Shown one piece after another: positions 45,592 to 54,994 of a stretch of 64,000 nt of DNA. Both the position numbers and the translations under genes were made by a program. Source of the stretch: Bathynomus jamesi (Eukaryota > Arthropoda > Malacostraca > Isopoda > Cirolanidae); NCBI GenBank assembly GCA_023014485.1, contig JAJOZX010001575.1, positions 785,001 to 849,000 on the forward strand. Direction: 5' to 3'. Position 1 is the stretch's first letter. Each line of letters begins with the position of its first letter. The notes beneath the pieces are model-generated. The model was not told where the DNA came from. It did no database searches and saw nothing but the letters and a program-made list of their open reading frames with translations.

Positions 45592-46247
45592 ATGATTCCC
45601 CACGAGGTGTACGCCTCACTGCAAAGAGACACGGATCTAGATCCCCGTAAAAGCAGACTTAAAAGAATGGAAAGCGAATTGTTAGCCCTATTAAACAGTG
45701 AAAAACACCTGATGAGAAAAAATCTTATACCAAGAAGCTCTGCAGAAATTTCTTCACGAGTACGAAAATTATAAGAGCCCTACAGAGATTCCTGTGTTAT
45801 ATGGCACAGCACGGGGGACGATGGCGACATAGGACCTGTACCCGACGACACAGCTGACCAACCAAAAAGATTAGCCACACAACATATCGAACATGTATTA
45901 AAAAATACCCTCCCACTTACATTGAGGAGTAAAGGCTTAAGTCTTATAATCTATTGAATGAGGATCCGCCATACAATGGACCGATACAGGGGAGATCATT
46001 GTGGAAGGATCAAAGGTACAGGGATCGAATATCGTAGACATTGTCCATGATCTGGTGAGAAAGTGGATAGGCCATCGCCATCAGGATGGAAGCATATTAA
46101 AGCAAGACTACAACAAATAAATGTCCTAAAACGTTGATAGGAAATCTGAACAGGTTAAAAGACTTGGAACATGCAACGCCTGTGACACAATTGAAGGCGC
46201 CGTCACCCCCGGCGGTAACACCTTTGAAGAGGAGCAAGAAGAGTTAA
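45592..46247 (+). pseudogene. conserved Polinton protein of unknown role, broken
   Basis: Begins MIPHEVYASLQRDTDLDPRK, then SRLKRMESELLALLNSEKHL. Continuation in shifted frames shows a YENYKSPTEIPVLYG-like segment, KRLATQHIEHVLKNTLPLTL and a basic end. Polintons and adintoviruses often carry a similar charged, helical protein between ATPase and integrase; its function is unknown to me. Stops begin at 45772 and frames shift repeatedly. Confidence 0.5.
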
Positions 46248-46279
46248 ACCACTACCCACGTGCCTCTAAAATACGCAAA

Positions 46280-47299
46280 TGGCTAACGTATTAACTAAAC
46301 GCTATTATGACATTTCTACCCATCCTCTTACGTGCGGCGTAGATAGACTGTACAGAAGTGTTTACGGAGTAGGAAAAAAAGATTTGAAAGATTTTTGAGG
46401 GAGCAGGACGCTTATACGCTTCATAAGCCTGTGAGAAAAAGGTTAAACAGCCAAGACAACGGCTTCCTCGATTGATTCTATTTGGCAAGCAGATTTAACA
46501 GACATGCAAAGATATTCTGTTTATAACGATGGTTACCGCTACATTCTATTCATAATAGACGTTTTCTCTAGATATCTGTGGCTAGTTCCTCTGAAAAATA
46601 AATCACCTGAAACAGTTGCTAAAGCCACCAAAACGCTAATGTTAAAAGAAAACAGGGTTTCCTGGCTATTTTGTCGGATATGGGAAGGAGTTTATAGGCC
46701 GTGCTTTTCAGAATATGTTGACAGAGTTTAATATCAGCTATTACACAACCAATTCTATACATAAGGCTTCTTTAGCTGAAAGAGTTCAGCGCACCATAAG
46801 GAACGCATGCACCGTTATTTTACACATAAAAACCATACAGATTTCTAGACATTCTGGAATCATTGGCATCATCCTACAACCGCTCACACCATCGCACGAT
46901 TGGGGCAACACCTAACGAAGTTTTAGAAAGGGACGCTCCCGAGAAGAGATGGATCACCACTACCACCACCACACTCTGTGCGCTTCAAAATCAATGATTA
47001 TGTAAGGCTGTCGCGTTCGGGGAATAAATTCGCAAAGGGTTTTGAGCAAGGATGGACACGCGAGGATTTTTAAAGTTAGGGCTGTGAGACCTAAAGGTGT
47101 GATAATGATGTATTACATTGAAGATTTGAATGGGAAGAAATCTCAGGAGGCTTTACCGCGAGGAATTGCAGAAAGTTGCGTGTATTTAGAAAAAAATGTG
47201 CTTAAAATTGAGAAAATTTTAGGAAGCAAAGGTTCAGGAAGGAGAAAAATGTACCTGGTGAAATGGCTAGGGTACCCAGAAAGCTTCAACACCTTATAA
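46280..47299 (+). pseudogene. Polinton RVE integrase with C-terminal chromodomain, broken
   Basis: An N-terminal block ANVLTKRYYDISTHPLTCG is followed by the catalytic core: WQADLTDMQRYSVYNDGYRY (first Asp), LFIIDVFSRYLWLVPLKNKS (second conserved Asp region), then NISYYTTNSIHKASLAERV, in which the Glu of LAER is the catalytic one. After a spacer, FKVRAVRPKGVIMMYYIEDL is an SH3-like end, and KMYLVKWLGYPESFNT is a clear chromodomain signature (YLVKW-GYP-S-NTW). Frameshifts or stops near 46395, 46660 and 46915-47040 break it. Polinton integrases insert the element with 6-bp duplications. Confidence 0.85.
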
Positions 47300-47335
47300 A
47301 TGCTATGCAATAATGAAGCTTAAATAGTATGCAAC

Positions 47336-48188
47336 ATGGCTCCTAACCATTTCTACTCACACTCCCGTCCTCCTCGTCCCTGTCTCTACACCCTAACAAC
47401 ACGCTAGCCAACTTTGTAACAGAACTCCATGGGCACATTGATTGGGTCGTGATTCGTATGAGGTGGGGATATGCGAAATTTCAGCTGGACACCGTCTTTT
47501 AAATATTGAACATAAAGAACGTTTTTACGATTCTTAGAGACATTGACGAGTTGTGAAAAGCTGGGGTACTATGGATGAAACTATGCGCATCGCTCGGACT
47601 ATATTAACACGGTATTACAGTACAGAAGTAAGGACTAGGGCCGGTCAATATGGTTCGGCCGAGGATGTTGTGAGAGGCTTAAACGTGAGTTTAAGAAACT
47701 CAAACCTTACGAATGATTTAGTATATGAAATCGTAAACAACCCTGCACATACACTAATCCTAAAATCAAAGACTAACAGACGTCTTAAAGAACATAGAAA
47801 GTTCAAAATTCTAACCAACGGCCGATATAGCGCAGCCTTCCAAAGAGACACATTTCACGAGACACAGTATAACTTGTCCAGATTAATGTATCAATTGAAG
47901 ATGGAGAAATTGGCTGAAAGGTCCCCAGACATGTGCTATATTTACAGTAATATAGTGGAGCACCAGTTTGTTGGGGATACCCAGGCACGCCTGCTGCGCA
48001 TTGCTCACATCCCCAACCATAGAGGAAGGAGTTTGAGTATTACATATGACAGGCCCCATTATGTGAATGTCGCAACTAATTTAATAACCAATATCACAAT
48101 ATATATAAGAACGATTGAGGGCGAAAACTTCCCATTCGGTAACGGGAGCTTAACAGTGAAGCTACACTTTCGACGCACTGAGTTATAA
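47336..48188 (+). pseudogene. Polinton penton-like minor capsid protein, N-terminus damaged
   Basis: The likely start is ATG 47336 (MAPNHFYSHS), followed by frameshifted pieces readable as LANFVTEL, IDW and GYAKFQLD. This matches the usual N-terminus (short strand, PNN-ANF-T-L, G-WEVGI-EI) of adintovirus/Polinton minor capsid proteins. From 47553 a 211-codon frame is intact to 48188, including ARTILTRYYSTEVRTRAG, GRYSAAFQRDTFHETQYN, CYIYSNIVEHQFVGDTQ and LLRIAHIPNHRG. The stop codon overlaps the next gene's ATG by 1 nt (TAATG). Single jelly-roll pentons of this type sit at capsid vertices. Confidence 0.75.
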
Positions 48189-48574
48189 TGGATAGAAAGC
48201 CTTTCACCGTCTATCGAGGGATGCGATACCAGCGCGGTAGTGGACTTGGATCCATTTTTTCATCCATACTACGTACGGCTGTTCCTTTGCTGAAGAGGGG
48301 TGCCAGATACCTTGGAAGGAAAGCGCTACAATCAGGTCTTAACACTGCAGAAGACATATTGGCCGGGGCTAAACCTAAAGAAGCTCTAAAAAAACATTTA
48401 AAGCGTACACGGAACGAAATCATCAAAGATGCAAAGAGAAAAATGCGTGGTGGCGGGAAGAAGAAGAGGGCTCCCCGGAAGAAGAAGGGGTCACGTGGTA
48501 TTAAACGTAAAAGGCTATCAAAAAAGAAATGCTGTAAGCGAATGAAACCTATGGTTGACCACTTTTTTGACTGA
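48188..48574 (+). CDS. Polinton basic core/pX-like protein (128 aa)
   Basis: Intact frame from ATG 48188. The N-terminus MDRKPFTVYRGMRYQRGSGL and an amphipathic IFSSILRTAVPLLKRGARYL segment are followed by a highly basic Lys/Arg-rich tail (KKKRAPRKKKGSRG, KRKRLSKKK) ending KPMVDHFFD. The YRG--QRG-G-GS(I/F)F start is typical of the small core proteins encoded next to the hexon in adintoviruses and Polintons, related in layout to adenovirus core proteins. It probably condenses DNA or disrupts membranes; which one is not decidable here. Confidence 0.75.
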   Translation: MDRKPFTVYRGMRYQRGSGLGSIFSSILRTAVPLLKRGARYLGRKALQSGLNTAEDILAGAKPKEALKKHLKRTRNEIIKDAKRKMRGGGKKKRAPRKKKGSRGIKRKRLSKKKCCKRMKPMVDHFFD

Positions 48575-48597
48575 TATAAGCTAAGGATATTGATCTC

Positions 48598-49950
48598 ATG
48601 AATCATAGTTTGTTTACCACTTGTCGAGAGAGGAGTCACTATTTCGCCATGGCACGCTTCATCCACCCATGTAGTTCACAATGCTGTAAATCGGAGCTGT
48701 CCTTTTTTGAGCTCCCGCCAACCCAAGTTTCTATTGAGCACAGTGACTTTATTACAATTAACCCTTTAAACACAATTAGTTCACCGAGTGCACCTATAGA
48801 ATTCGTGATACCCAGCTCAGGTCCTTACTTTTTTGATCCAAGCTGTGTGCACATGTACGCTAAGCTACGTATAGCCCATTCTGATGGAACGGCCTGCGAT
48901 GACAAATATGCTGTATACCCTGAAACAAACTTTCTGCACGCCATATTCAACCAGTGTGACGTATATTTAAATCAGACCAACATATCGGCAGGCACGGGGT
49001 ACTATCATCTACGAGCCTATTTGGAAAATGTCCTCAACTTTTCCAAAGAAGCGAAGGCTACCTTTTTAAGTGCGGAGGGATATTATCAAACTAAAGATGA
49101 AAATAGTATAAAGGACAAATTTAAAAATTCTAAAAAGAAAATATACGAGTGTTTTGGACGGTTGCACACAGATTTCACTTTCCAGGAGAAGTTGCTTGTG
49201 AACGGGGTGGATATGAAAATAAAGCTCACCCGCACGAGTCCTGAGATCTGCTTAAATCTGGATGCGAATCAAGAAGAGGGTGCAAAGTCCGTTGTGGTTC
49301 ACATTATGGACACATACCTCCGCGTACGGCGAGTGAAATTAAGTTCACCAAAACAACTAGAAATTGAGAAAAATTTACTAAACGCTACAGTGAAATATCC
49401 TATTAACAGAGTGCAGATCAAACTATATACGGTTCCTGCAGGGTTGGCATCGAAGCAGATAGAAAACATTGCCCTGGGAAATCTTCCTAAAAGGATATTA
49501 ATCGGCATGCAGGACCACGCTTCGGTGAATGGAAAATATAAAAAGAGTGCCTTTAAATTCGAGAATTTCGGACTTAAAAATATAACTCTATACGTTAATG
49601 GCACTGCTTTGGGTGGAACAATGGGTACGGACTATTCATCAGACGCTGTGTTACCTCTTTGTGCCAGAGCCTATAGTAATCTGACCCATATTGCAGGTGA
49701 TTGTGATGAGCTTGGTAATGGGGTAACGCAGGAAGAATTCATTGATCAATTTAACCTTTATCCGTTTGACATTACACCTGACTTATCTGCTAGCGTAAAT
49801 ACCCATTTAACACCACAGCAGAGCGGTAACATCTCAGTGCGGCTGGAATTCGCCAAGCCTATAGACGCTCCTATTAGTGTACTAGTATATCTCGAATCGC
49901 AAGCCCTAATAGAAGTAGATAGATTTAGAAGCGTTATCACTGACTTTTAA
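48598..49950 (+). CDS. Polinton hexon-like major capsid protein (double jelly roll)
   Basis: Intact 450-codon frame, 23 bp after the core gene. The start is either 48598 or the internal Met of MARFIHPCSSQCCKSELSFF at 48650, which gives the usual short N-terminus. Family features: FFELPPTQVSIEHSDFITI, a YFFDPSCVHMYAKLRI strand, NFLHAIFNQCDVYLNQTNIS, TGYYHLRAYLENVLNFS, and in the second half VKYPINRVQIKLYTVPAG, KRILIGMQDHASVNGKYKKS and FNLYPFDITPDLSASVNTHL. This is the double jelly-roll capsid protein of Polintons/adintoviruses, at normal length. The absence of any interruption contrasts with the early genes. Confidence 0.9.
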   Translation: MNHSLFTTCRERSHYFAMARFIHPCSSQCCKSELSFFELPPTQVSIEHSDFITINPLNTISSPSAPIEFVIPSSGPYFFDPSCVHMYAKLRIAHSDGTACDDKYAVYPETNFLHAIFNQCDVYLNQTNISAGTGYYHLRAYLENVLNFSKEAKATFLSAEGYYQTKDENSIKDKFKNSKKKIYECFGRLHTDFTFQEKLLVNGVDMKIKLTRTSPEICLNLDANQEEGAKSVVVHIMDTYLRVRRVKLSSPKQLEIEKNLLNATVKYPINRVQIKLYTVPAGLASKQIENIALGNLPKRILIGMQDHASVNGKYKKSAFKFENFGLKNITLYVNGTALGGTMGTDYSSDAVLPLCARAYSNLTHIAGDCDELGNGVTQEEFIDQFNLYPFDITPDLSASVNTHLTPQQSGNISVRLEFAKPIDAPISVLVYLESQALIEVDRFRSVITDF

Positions 49951-49951
49951 A

Positions 49952-50434
49952 ATGGATGCTAATACACTTCAGAAAGTAATGGAGCGAGTCACACGTTCCA
50001 AATTTATCGGCGTGTTTGCGAAGAATGAAACATTGAGTTTGCCAAGTACGCGAGAATGCGGTAGTCTTATTGTGAACACAGACATCATCGGTAATGAAGG
50101 GATTCACTGGATCGCTGTCTATTTTAAAAATAGACAGCGCCTGTACTATTTTGATTCACTCGGTACTCAACCCTGGAGTGACCCTATTATTGTAAAATTT
50201 CTCGCTCAGTTACATATTCCCGAAGTTGTATGGAACCCATTTCGTATGCAGGGATATTTTACTAATGTTTGCGGAATGTACTGTGTCTCATTTCTCATGC
50301 ATATGTCAAATGATAAAGAATTTATAAATTTTTTAAATTTATTTGACCCGTGTCACACTCACCGAAACGATGAAATGGTATGCAGACAGATAAAAAACCG
50401 TTTTCCAATTGTACGTACTCGTTGTATATTATAA
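49952..50434 (+). CDS. Polinton adenain/Ulp1-like cysteine protease (160 aa)
   Basis: Intact frame starting 1 bp after the hexon stop. Catalytic residues visible: His in GIHWIAVYFKN (residue about 52), Asp in YYFDSLGTQPW (about 69), Gln and Cys in FRMQGYFTNVCGMYCVSFL (Gln about 98, Cys about 106). The N-terminal motif LPSTRECGSLIVNTD is also typical. It is a C48/adenain-type maturation protease that in live elements cleaves capsid precursors. Length and motif spacing are normal, so it may still be functional in principle. Confidence 0.9.
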   Translation: MDANTLQKVMERVTRSKFIGVFAKNETLSLPSTRECGSLIVNTDIIGNEGIHWIAVYFKNRQRLYYFDSLGTQPWSDPIIVKFLAQLHIPEVVWNPFRMQGYFTNVCGMYCVSFLMHMSNDKEFINFLNLFDPCHTHRNDEMVCRQIKNRFPIVRTRCIL

Positions 50435-50493
50435 TGTTTTTGTTCGTATATTTGTAACGGTATATTCGTTTATTGTACTGATTTCTTTCATTT

Positions 50494-50499
50494 AATAAA
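50494..50499 (+). terminator. AATAAA polyadenylation signal of the late cassette
   Basis: AATAAA 60 bp after the protease stop, followed by GT/T-rich sequence (TATTGTGTC). It is the first such signal after the four-gene cassette. Confidence 0.5.
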
Positions 50500-50559
50500 T
50501 TTATGAAAATATATTGTGTCTTCTTATCCCAAAAAGATCGAAAAACACTTACATTATTT

Positions 50560-51500
50560 CGGTGTGACATTGTTGACTGATCAGTATACCCTCCCTATTC
50601 CGAGATTCTTCAAAAGATTGTATAACTCGTGTCAAATCCTCATCGGACCTTAAAGGAATAATGCTTTTAAAACATATACAGAGTATACAGACAGACAGAT
50701 CCCCATTATGTGAAGATATCTTTGGTTCGAGGAGTGAACGCCATAAAAATTTCGATTTTAGCATAATGGGGAAATAACACTGATTGACATTTTTGGCGAG
50801 TATCTATTTGACGAGATACTACAACTCTCCATATATATATAAAATTCTAATTATAGACACTTACATTTCTATGGTAGTCCCTTGCGTCGGGTTGTAAGGA
50901 GCGTCACTGCAAATATCTTCTACGGTTTGCGTTGAAAATAATTCGCCACAATCAATCGCATTGAAAAGACTAATTGTGGTTAATGCTGCAGTATCACGTT
51001 CTTCATACAAGTCTGGGGAGACGTACAGGTCCATGGTGGAGGATGTGTGACACTGCTGACTGATCAGTATATCATCCATATTCCGAGGTTCTTCAAAAGA
51101 TTGTATAACACGTGTCAAATCCTCATCGGACCTTAAAGGAATAATGCTTTTAAAACATATACAGAGTATACAGACAGATCCCCATTATGTGAAGATATCT
51201 TTGATTCGATTACCAATTTCGATTTTAGCATGATGGGGAAATAACATTGATTGACATTTTTGACTAGTATCTATTTGACGAAATACTACAACTCTCCGTA
51301 TATATATAAAATCGAATTATGGACACTTACATTTCTATGGTAGTCCCTTGCGTCGGATTGTAAGGAGCGTCACTGCAAATATCTTCTACGGTTTGCGTCG
51401 AAAATAATTCGCCACAATCAATCGCATTGAAAAGACTAATTGCGGTTAATGCTGCAGTATCACTTTCTTCATACAAATCTGGGGAGACGTACAGGTCCAT
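50560..51500 (-). CDS. spliced-looking Polinton gene with tandemly duplicated exons
   Basis: Minus strand. From ATG 51500 a frame reads MDLYVSPDLYEESDTAALTA ... VEDICSDAPYNPTQ and meets GTAAGTGTC at about 51327. A second copy (51118-50861) reads LTRVIQSFEEPRNMDDILIS and then the same MDLYVSPDLYEERD... block, again ending in GTAAGTGTC. A third, partial copy (50660-50560) reads LTRVIQSFEESRNREGILIS and ends HTEIM at another GTAAGTG. The exon-intron unit has therefore been duplicated in tandem (about 478 bp per unit, 50573-51520). The product is acidic, short and unrecognised. Whether it is one multi-exon mRNA or decayed copies cannot be settled here. Confidence 0.5.
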
Positions 51501-51520
51501 GGTTGAGGAATGATTATTCA
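50573..51520. repeat. two ~478-bp tandem units in the Polinton right arm
   Basis: Each unit contains ACTGATCAGTATA, TTAAAGGAATAATGCTTTTA, GATCCCCATTATGTGAAGAT, CTATTTGACGA, a short (TA) run and GACACTTACATTTCTATGGT in that order. The second unit ends at the presumed promoter-proximal first exon. Confidence 0.85.
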
Positions 51521-51564
51521 CTGATGCGAAAATAGCTACTGTTACTCCCAACTGAAAATATCCC

Positions 51565-51595
51565 CTTTTATATGCACATTCGCCAAGCTCCGCCC
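51565..51595 (-). promoter_or_regulatory. candidate TATA promoter and GC motif for the minus-strand gene
   Basis: On the minus strand TATAAAAG (51572-51565) lies 65-72 bp before the ATG at 51500. GGGCGGAGCTTGG (about 51594-51582) lies just upstream of it. The same GGGCGGAGCTT core recurs at about 40234 near the left early ORFs. The role is inferred from position. Confidence 0.4.
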
Positions 51596-51942
51596 AAAAG
51601 ACCAGATGTTCGTCGTGATTGGCTGCCGATGTAGCTGGGTGGAGCTATGACGTGTACCATTCCGCTATAACGGGTACGGACGAGTAATTGCATCTTTATA
51701 TTTTCACTAATAGAATTAATGCTCTTATTCTCCTTTGAAAATTATTTGGTGATTCGTATAGAACTTTTGATATTGATTCCAAATATGGTTTCAGAAGTTT
51801 TCTATCACCCATAGTTTTCGAGAAAATAATATTTCCATTTACTCAATTTCCCGCATCATTAGTCACTAATGTAATCGAGAGGGTATAAAGAAATATATCA
51901 TAATTATATTTTAAAAATAACATTCGGTTTCAACGTTAAACT
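51596..51942. other. Polinton right-arm spacer, no gene
   Basis: AT-rich sequence between the minus-strand gene's promoter region and the satellite array. No open frame of note. Confidence 0.5.
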
Positions 51943-53955
51943 GTAGGTCTAAGGTGGTCATTACACATAATAAAATAAAGTGGTTGGCAGATAAATGGGC
52001 ACCCTACGTGTCCTAGTGGTTAAGACGCGGGCTGTTGATGGTTCGGAGTTAAACTGTAGGTCTAAGGTGGTCATTCCACATAATAAAAAAGTGGTTGGCA
52101 GATAAATGGGCACCCTACGTGTCCTAGTGGTTAAGACGCGGGGCTGTTGATGGTTCACGTTAAACTGTAGGTCTAAGGTGGTCATTACACATAATAAAAG
52201 AAAGTGGTTGGCAGATAAATGGGTGCCCTACGTGTCCTAGTGGTTAAGACGCGGGGCTGTTGATGGTTCAGTTAAACTGTAGGTCTAAGGTGGTCATTAC
52301 ACATAATAAAAGAAAGTGGTTGGCAGATAAATGGGTGCCCTACGTGTCCTAGTGGTTAAGACGCTGGGGCTGTTGATGGTTCAGTTAAACTGTAGGTCTA
52401 AGGTGGTCATTACACATAATAAAAGAAAGTGGTTGGCAGATAAATGGGTGCCCTACGTGTCCTAGTGGTTAAGACGCTGGGGCTGTTGATGGTTCCACGT
52501 TAAACTGTAGGTCTAAGGTGGTCATTACACATAAAAAGAAAGTGGTTGGCAGATAAATGGGCCCTACGTGTCCTAGTGGTTAAGACGCGGGGCTGTTGAT
52601 GGTTCCACGTTAAACTGTAGGTCTAAGGTGGTCATTACACATAATAAAAGAAAGTGGTTGGCAGATAAATGGGTGCCCTACGTGTCCTAGTGGTTAAGAC
52701 GCGGGGCTGTTGATGGTTCGTTAAACTGTAGGTCTAAGGTGGTCATTACACATAATAAAAGAAAGTGGTTGGCAGATAAATGGGTGCCCTACGTGTCCTA
52801 GTGGTTAAGACGCTGGGCTGTTGATGGTTCCACGTTAAACTGTAGGTCTAAGGTGGTCATTACACATAATAAAAGAAAGTGGTTGGCAGATAAATGGGTG
52901 CCCTACGTGTCCTAGTGGTTAAGACGCTGGGCTGTTGATGGTTCACGTTAAACTGTAGGTCTAAGGTGGTCATTACACAATAAAAGAAAGTGGTTGGCAG
53001 ATAAATGGGTGCCCTACGTGTCCTAGTGGTTAAGACGCTGGGCTGTTGATGGTTCCACGTTAAACTGTAGGTCTAAGGTGGTCATTACACATAATAAAAG
53101 AAAGTGGTTGGCAGATAAATGGGTACCCTACGTGTCCTAGTGGTTAAGACGCGGGGCTGTTGATGGTTCACGTTAAACTGTAGGTCTAAGGTGGTCATTC
53201 ACATAATAAAAGAAAGTGGTTGGCAGATAAATGGGTGCCCTACGTGTCCTAGTGGTTAAGACGGGGGCTGTTGATGGTTCCACGTTAAACTGTAGGTCTA
53301 AGGTGGTCATTACACATAATAAAAGAAAGTGGTTGGCAGATAAATGGGTGCCTACGTGTCCTAGTGGTTAAGACGCTGGGGCTGTTGATGGTTCAGTTAA
53401 ACTGTAGGTCTAAGGTGGTCATTACATAATAAAAGAAAGTGGTTGGCAGATAAATGGGTGCCCTACGTGTCCTAGTGGTTAAGACGCTGGGGCTGTTGAT
53501 GGTTCCACGTTAAACTGTAGGTCTAAGGTGGTCATTACACATAATAAAAGAAAGTGGTTGGCAGATAAATGGGTACCCTACGTGTCCTAGTGGTTAAGAC
53601 GCTGGGCTGTTGATGGTTCGGAGTTAAACTGTAGGTCTAAGGTGGTCATTACACATAATAAAAGAAAGTGGTTGGCAGATAAATGGGTACCCTACGTGTC
53701 CTAGTGGTTAAGACGCTGGGCTGTTGATGGTTCCACGTTAAACTGTAGGTCTAAGGTGGTCATTACACATAATAAAAGAAAGTGGTTGGCAGATAAATGG
53801 GTGCCCTACGTGTCCTAGTGGTTAAGACGCTGGGCTGTTGATGAGGCGTAGGTCGGTTCAACACATAAAAGAGTGGTTGGCAGATAAATGGGTACCCTAT
53901 GGTCCTAGTGGTTAAGACGCTGGACGCTGATGAGGCGTGGTTCGGATTCCACGTT
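51943..53955 (+). repeat. ~112-bp satellite derived from a tRNA-type SINE (17 clean monomers)
   Basis: Seventeen clean monomers with starts (CTGTAGGTCTAAGGTGG) spaced 108-115 bp apart, followed by diverged units. Each contains AAAGTGGTTGGCAGATAAAT, CTAGTGGTTAAGACGC (A-box-like) and GCTGTTGATGGTTC(CACG)TTAAA. Comparison with the SINE at 56916-57207 shows the monomer is the linker plus the second tRNA-like unit. It is joined so that the sequence after CTAAGGTGG runs straight back into the linker. The B box is cut down (GGTTC only) in most monomers. The array lies inside the Polinton. Confidence 0.9.
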
Positions 53956-54040
53956 AAACTGTAGGTCTAAGGTGGAGTGAAAGCTTGACCTTCGTCAGAA
54001 TGAACAATTCGGGCGGAGGCTAACCAAAGGTTATCCAAAG
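53866..54040 (+). repeat. SINE second unit with complete B box and tail
   Basis: After the satellite the sequence becomes an ordinary SINE copy: GTGGTTAAGACGCTGG, GTGGTTCGGATTCCACG (full B box), CTGTAGGTCTAAGGTGG, GCTTGACCTTCGTCAGAAT, AATTCGGGCGGAGG. A (TA)n tail follows. This is the likely parent or remnant from which the array expanded. Confidence 0.8.
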
Positions 54041-54075
<35 letters not shown>

Positions 54076-54115
54076 GATGAAATTCACAATAAAACACGTG
54101 AAATGAATGAATGCT
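54041..54115 (+). repeat. (TA)n-anchored GGGATGA repeat, plus copy
   Basis: (TA)16 followed by GGGATGAAATTCACAATAAA ACACGTGAAATGAATGAATG. Homologous to 23400-23459 (inverted) and 59849-59935. Confidence 0.75.
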
Positions 54116-54318
54116 GAAAACAAGGAGTGAGGTGAGGTTTTGTTTGATTTGACTCGTAGAAAGGTAAAATATGGTCGACCGAGTTGGGCAGATTCTCGGA
54201 AATCCTTTCCTCTATCGGATTATGTTTTGGGTATTTCCAACTTTCATCGTTTCTTTAAATTTCGTTTTTCAATTTTCTTCGCAGGGATGAAGCTCATGTG
54301 TTTCGAATTGCATCGTCT

Positions 54319-54502
54319 ATAATTCTGTTTTCTATGGTTGGTTGGATAACTACGTTATGTTCCGTCTTTGAATCTTCCATTGAATATCTATATAAACATA
54401 TTGTTATTTTATATGTTTGATTCTTCCAACTGATTAACTGTATAAATATATATATTGTGGTTTACGTATAGTTTAAAATAATATACGTTTGGTATGATTT
54501 TC

Positions 54503-54555
<53 letters not shown>

Positions 54556-54748
54556 CTGTTTTCTATGGTTGGTTGTATGGATAACTACGTTATTTGTTTC
54601 GATAAGTTCAACTTCAAGGAAGCTCAAGTTAATGTTATATTTTGCATATAATCCACTATATACATCTATTGTAAAACACTATATACATCTATATTTCAAT
54701 TAAGTGTGTAATTATTTAATTCATCTACCATATTGTGGTACACAATGC

Positions 54749-54793
<45 letters not shown>

Positions 54794-54993
54794 TATAATT
54801 CTGTTTTCTATGGTTGGTTGTTGGATAACTACGTTATTTGTTTCGATAAGTTCAACTTCAAGGAAGCTCAAGTTAATGTTATATTTTGCATATAATCCAC
54901 TATATACATCTATTGTAAAACACTATATACATCTATATTTCAATTAAGTGTGTAATTATTTAATTCATCTACCATATTGTGGTACACAATGCT
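54319..54993 (+). repeat. tandem ~240-bp unit with (TA)n tracts
   Basis: AATTCTGTTTTCTATGGTTG starts a ~200-bp block at 54551 and again at 54796, with a 40-bp partial copy at 54319. Each full block is preceded by a long (TA)n run (54508-54551 and 54752-54790) and ends CATATTGTGGTACACAATGC. No gene. Confidence 0.85.
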
Positions 54994-54994
54994 A

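Noticed and set aside
38285..51595. Exogenous nimavirus or other large DNA virus genome
   Set aside because: Gene content (protein-primed pol B, RVE integrase, hexon/penton, adenain-like protease) and terminal repeats fit Polinton/adintovirus, and multiple frameshifts show an endogenous copy.
51943..53955. CRISPR array or tRNA gene cluster
   Set aside because: Unit spacing is regular but there are no unique spacers, and the tRNA-like boxes are truncated; it is a satellite from a SINE.
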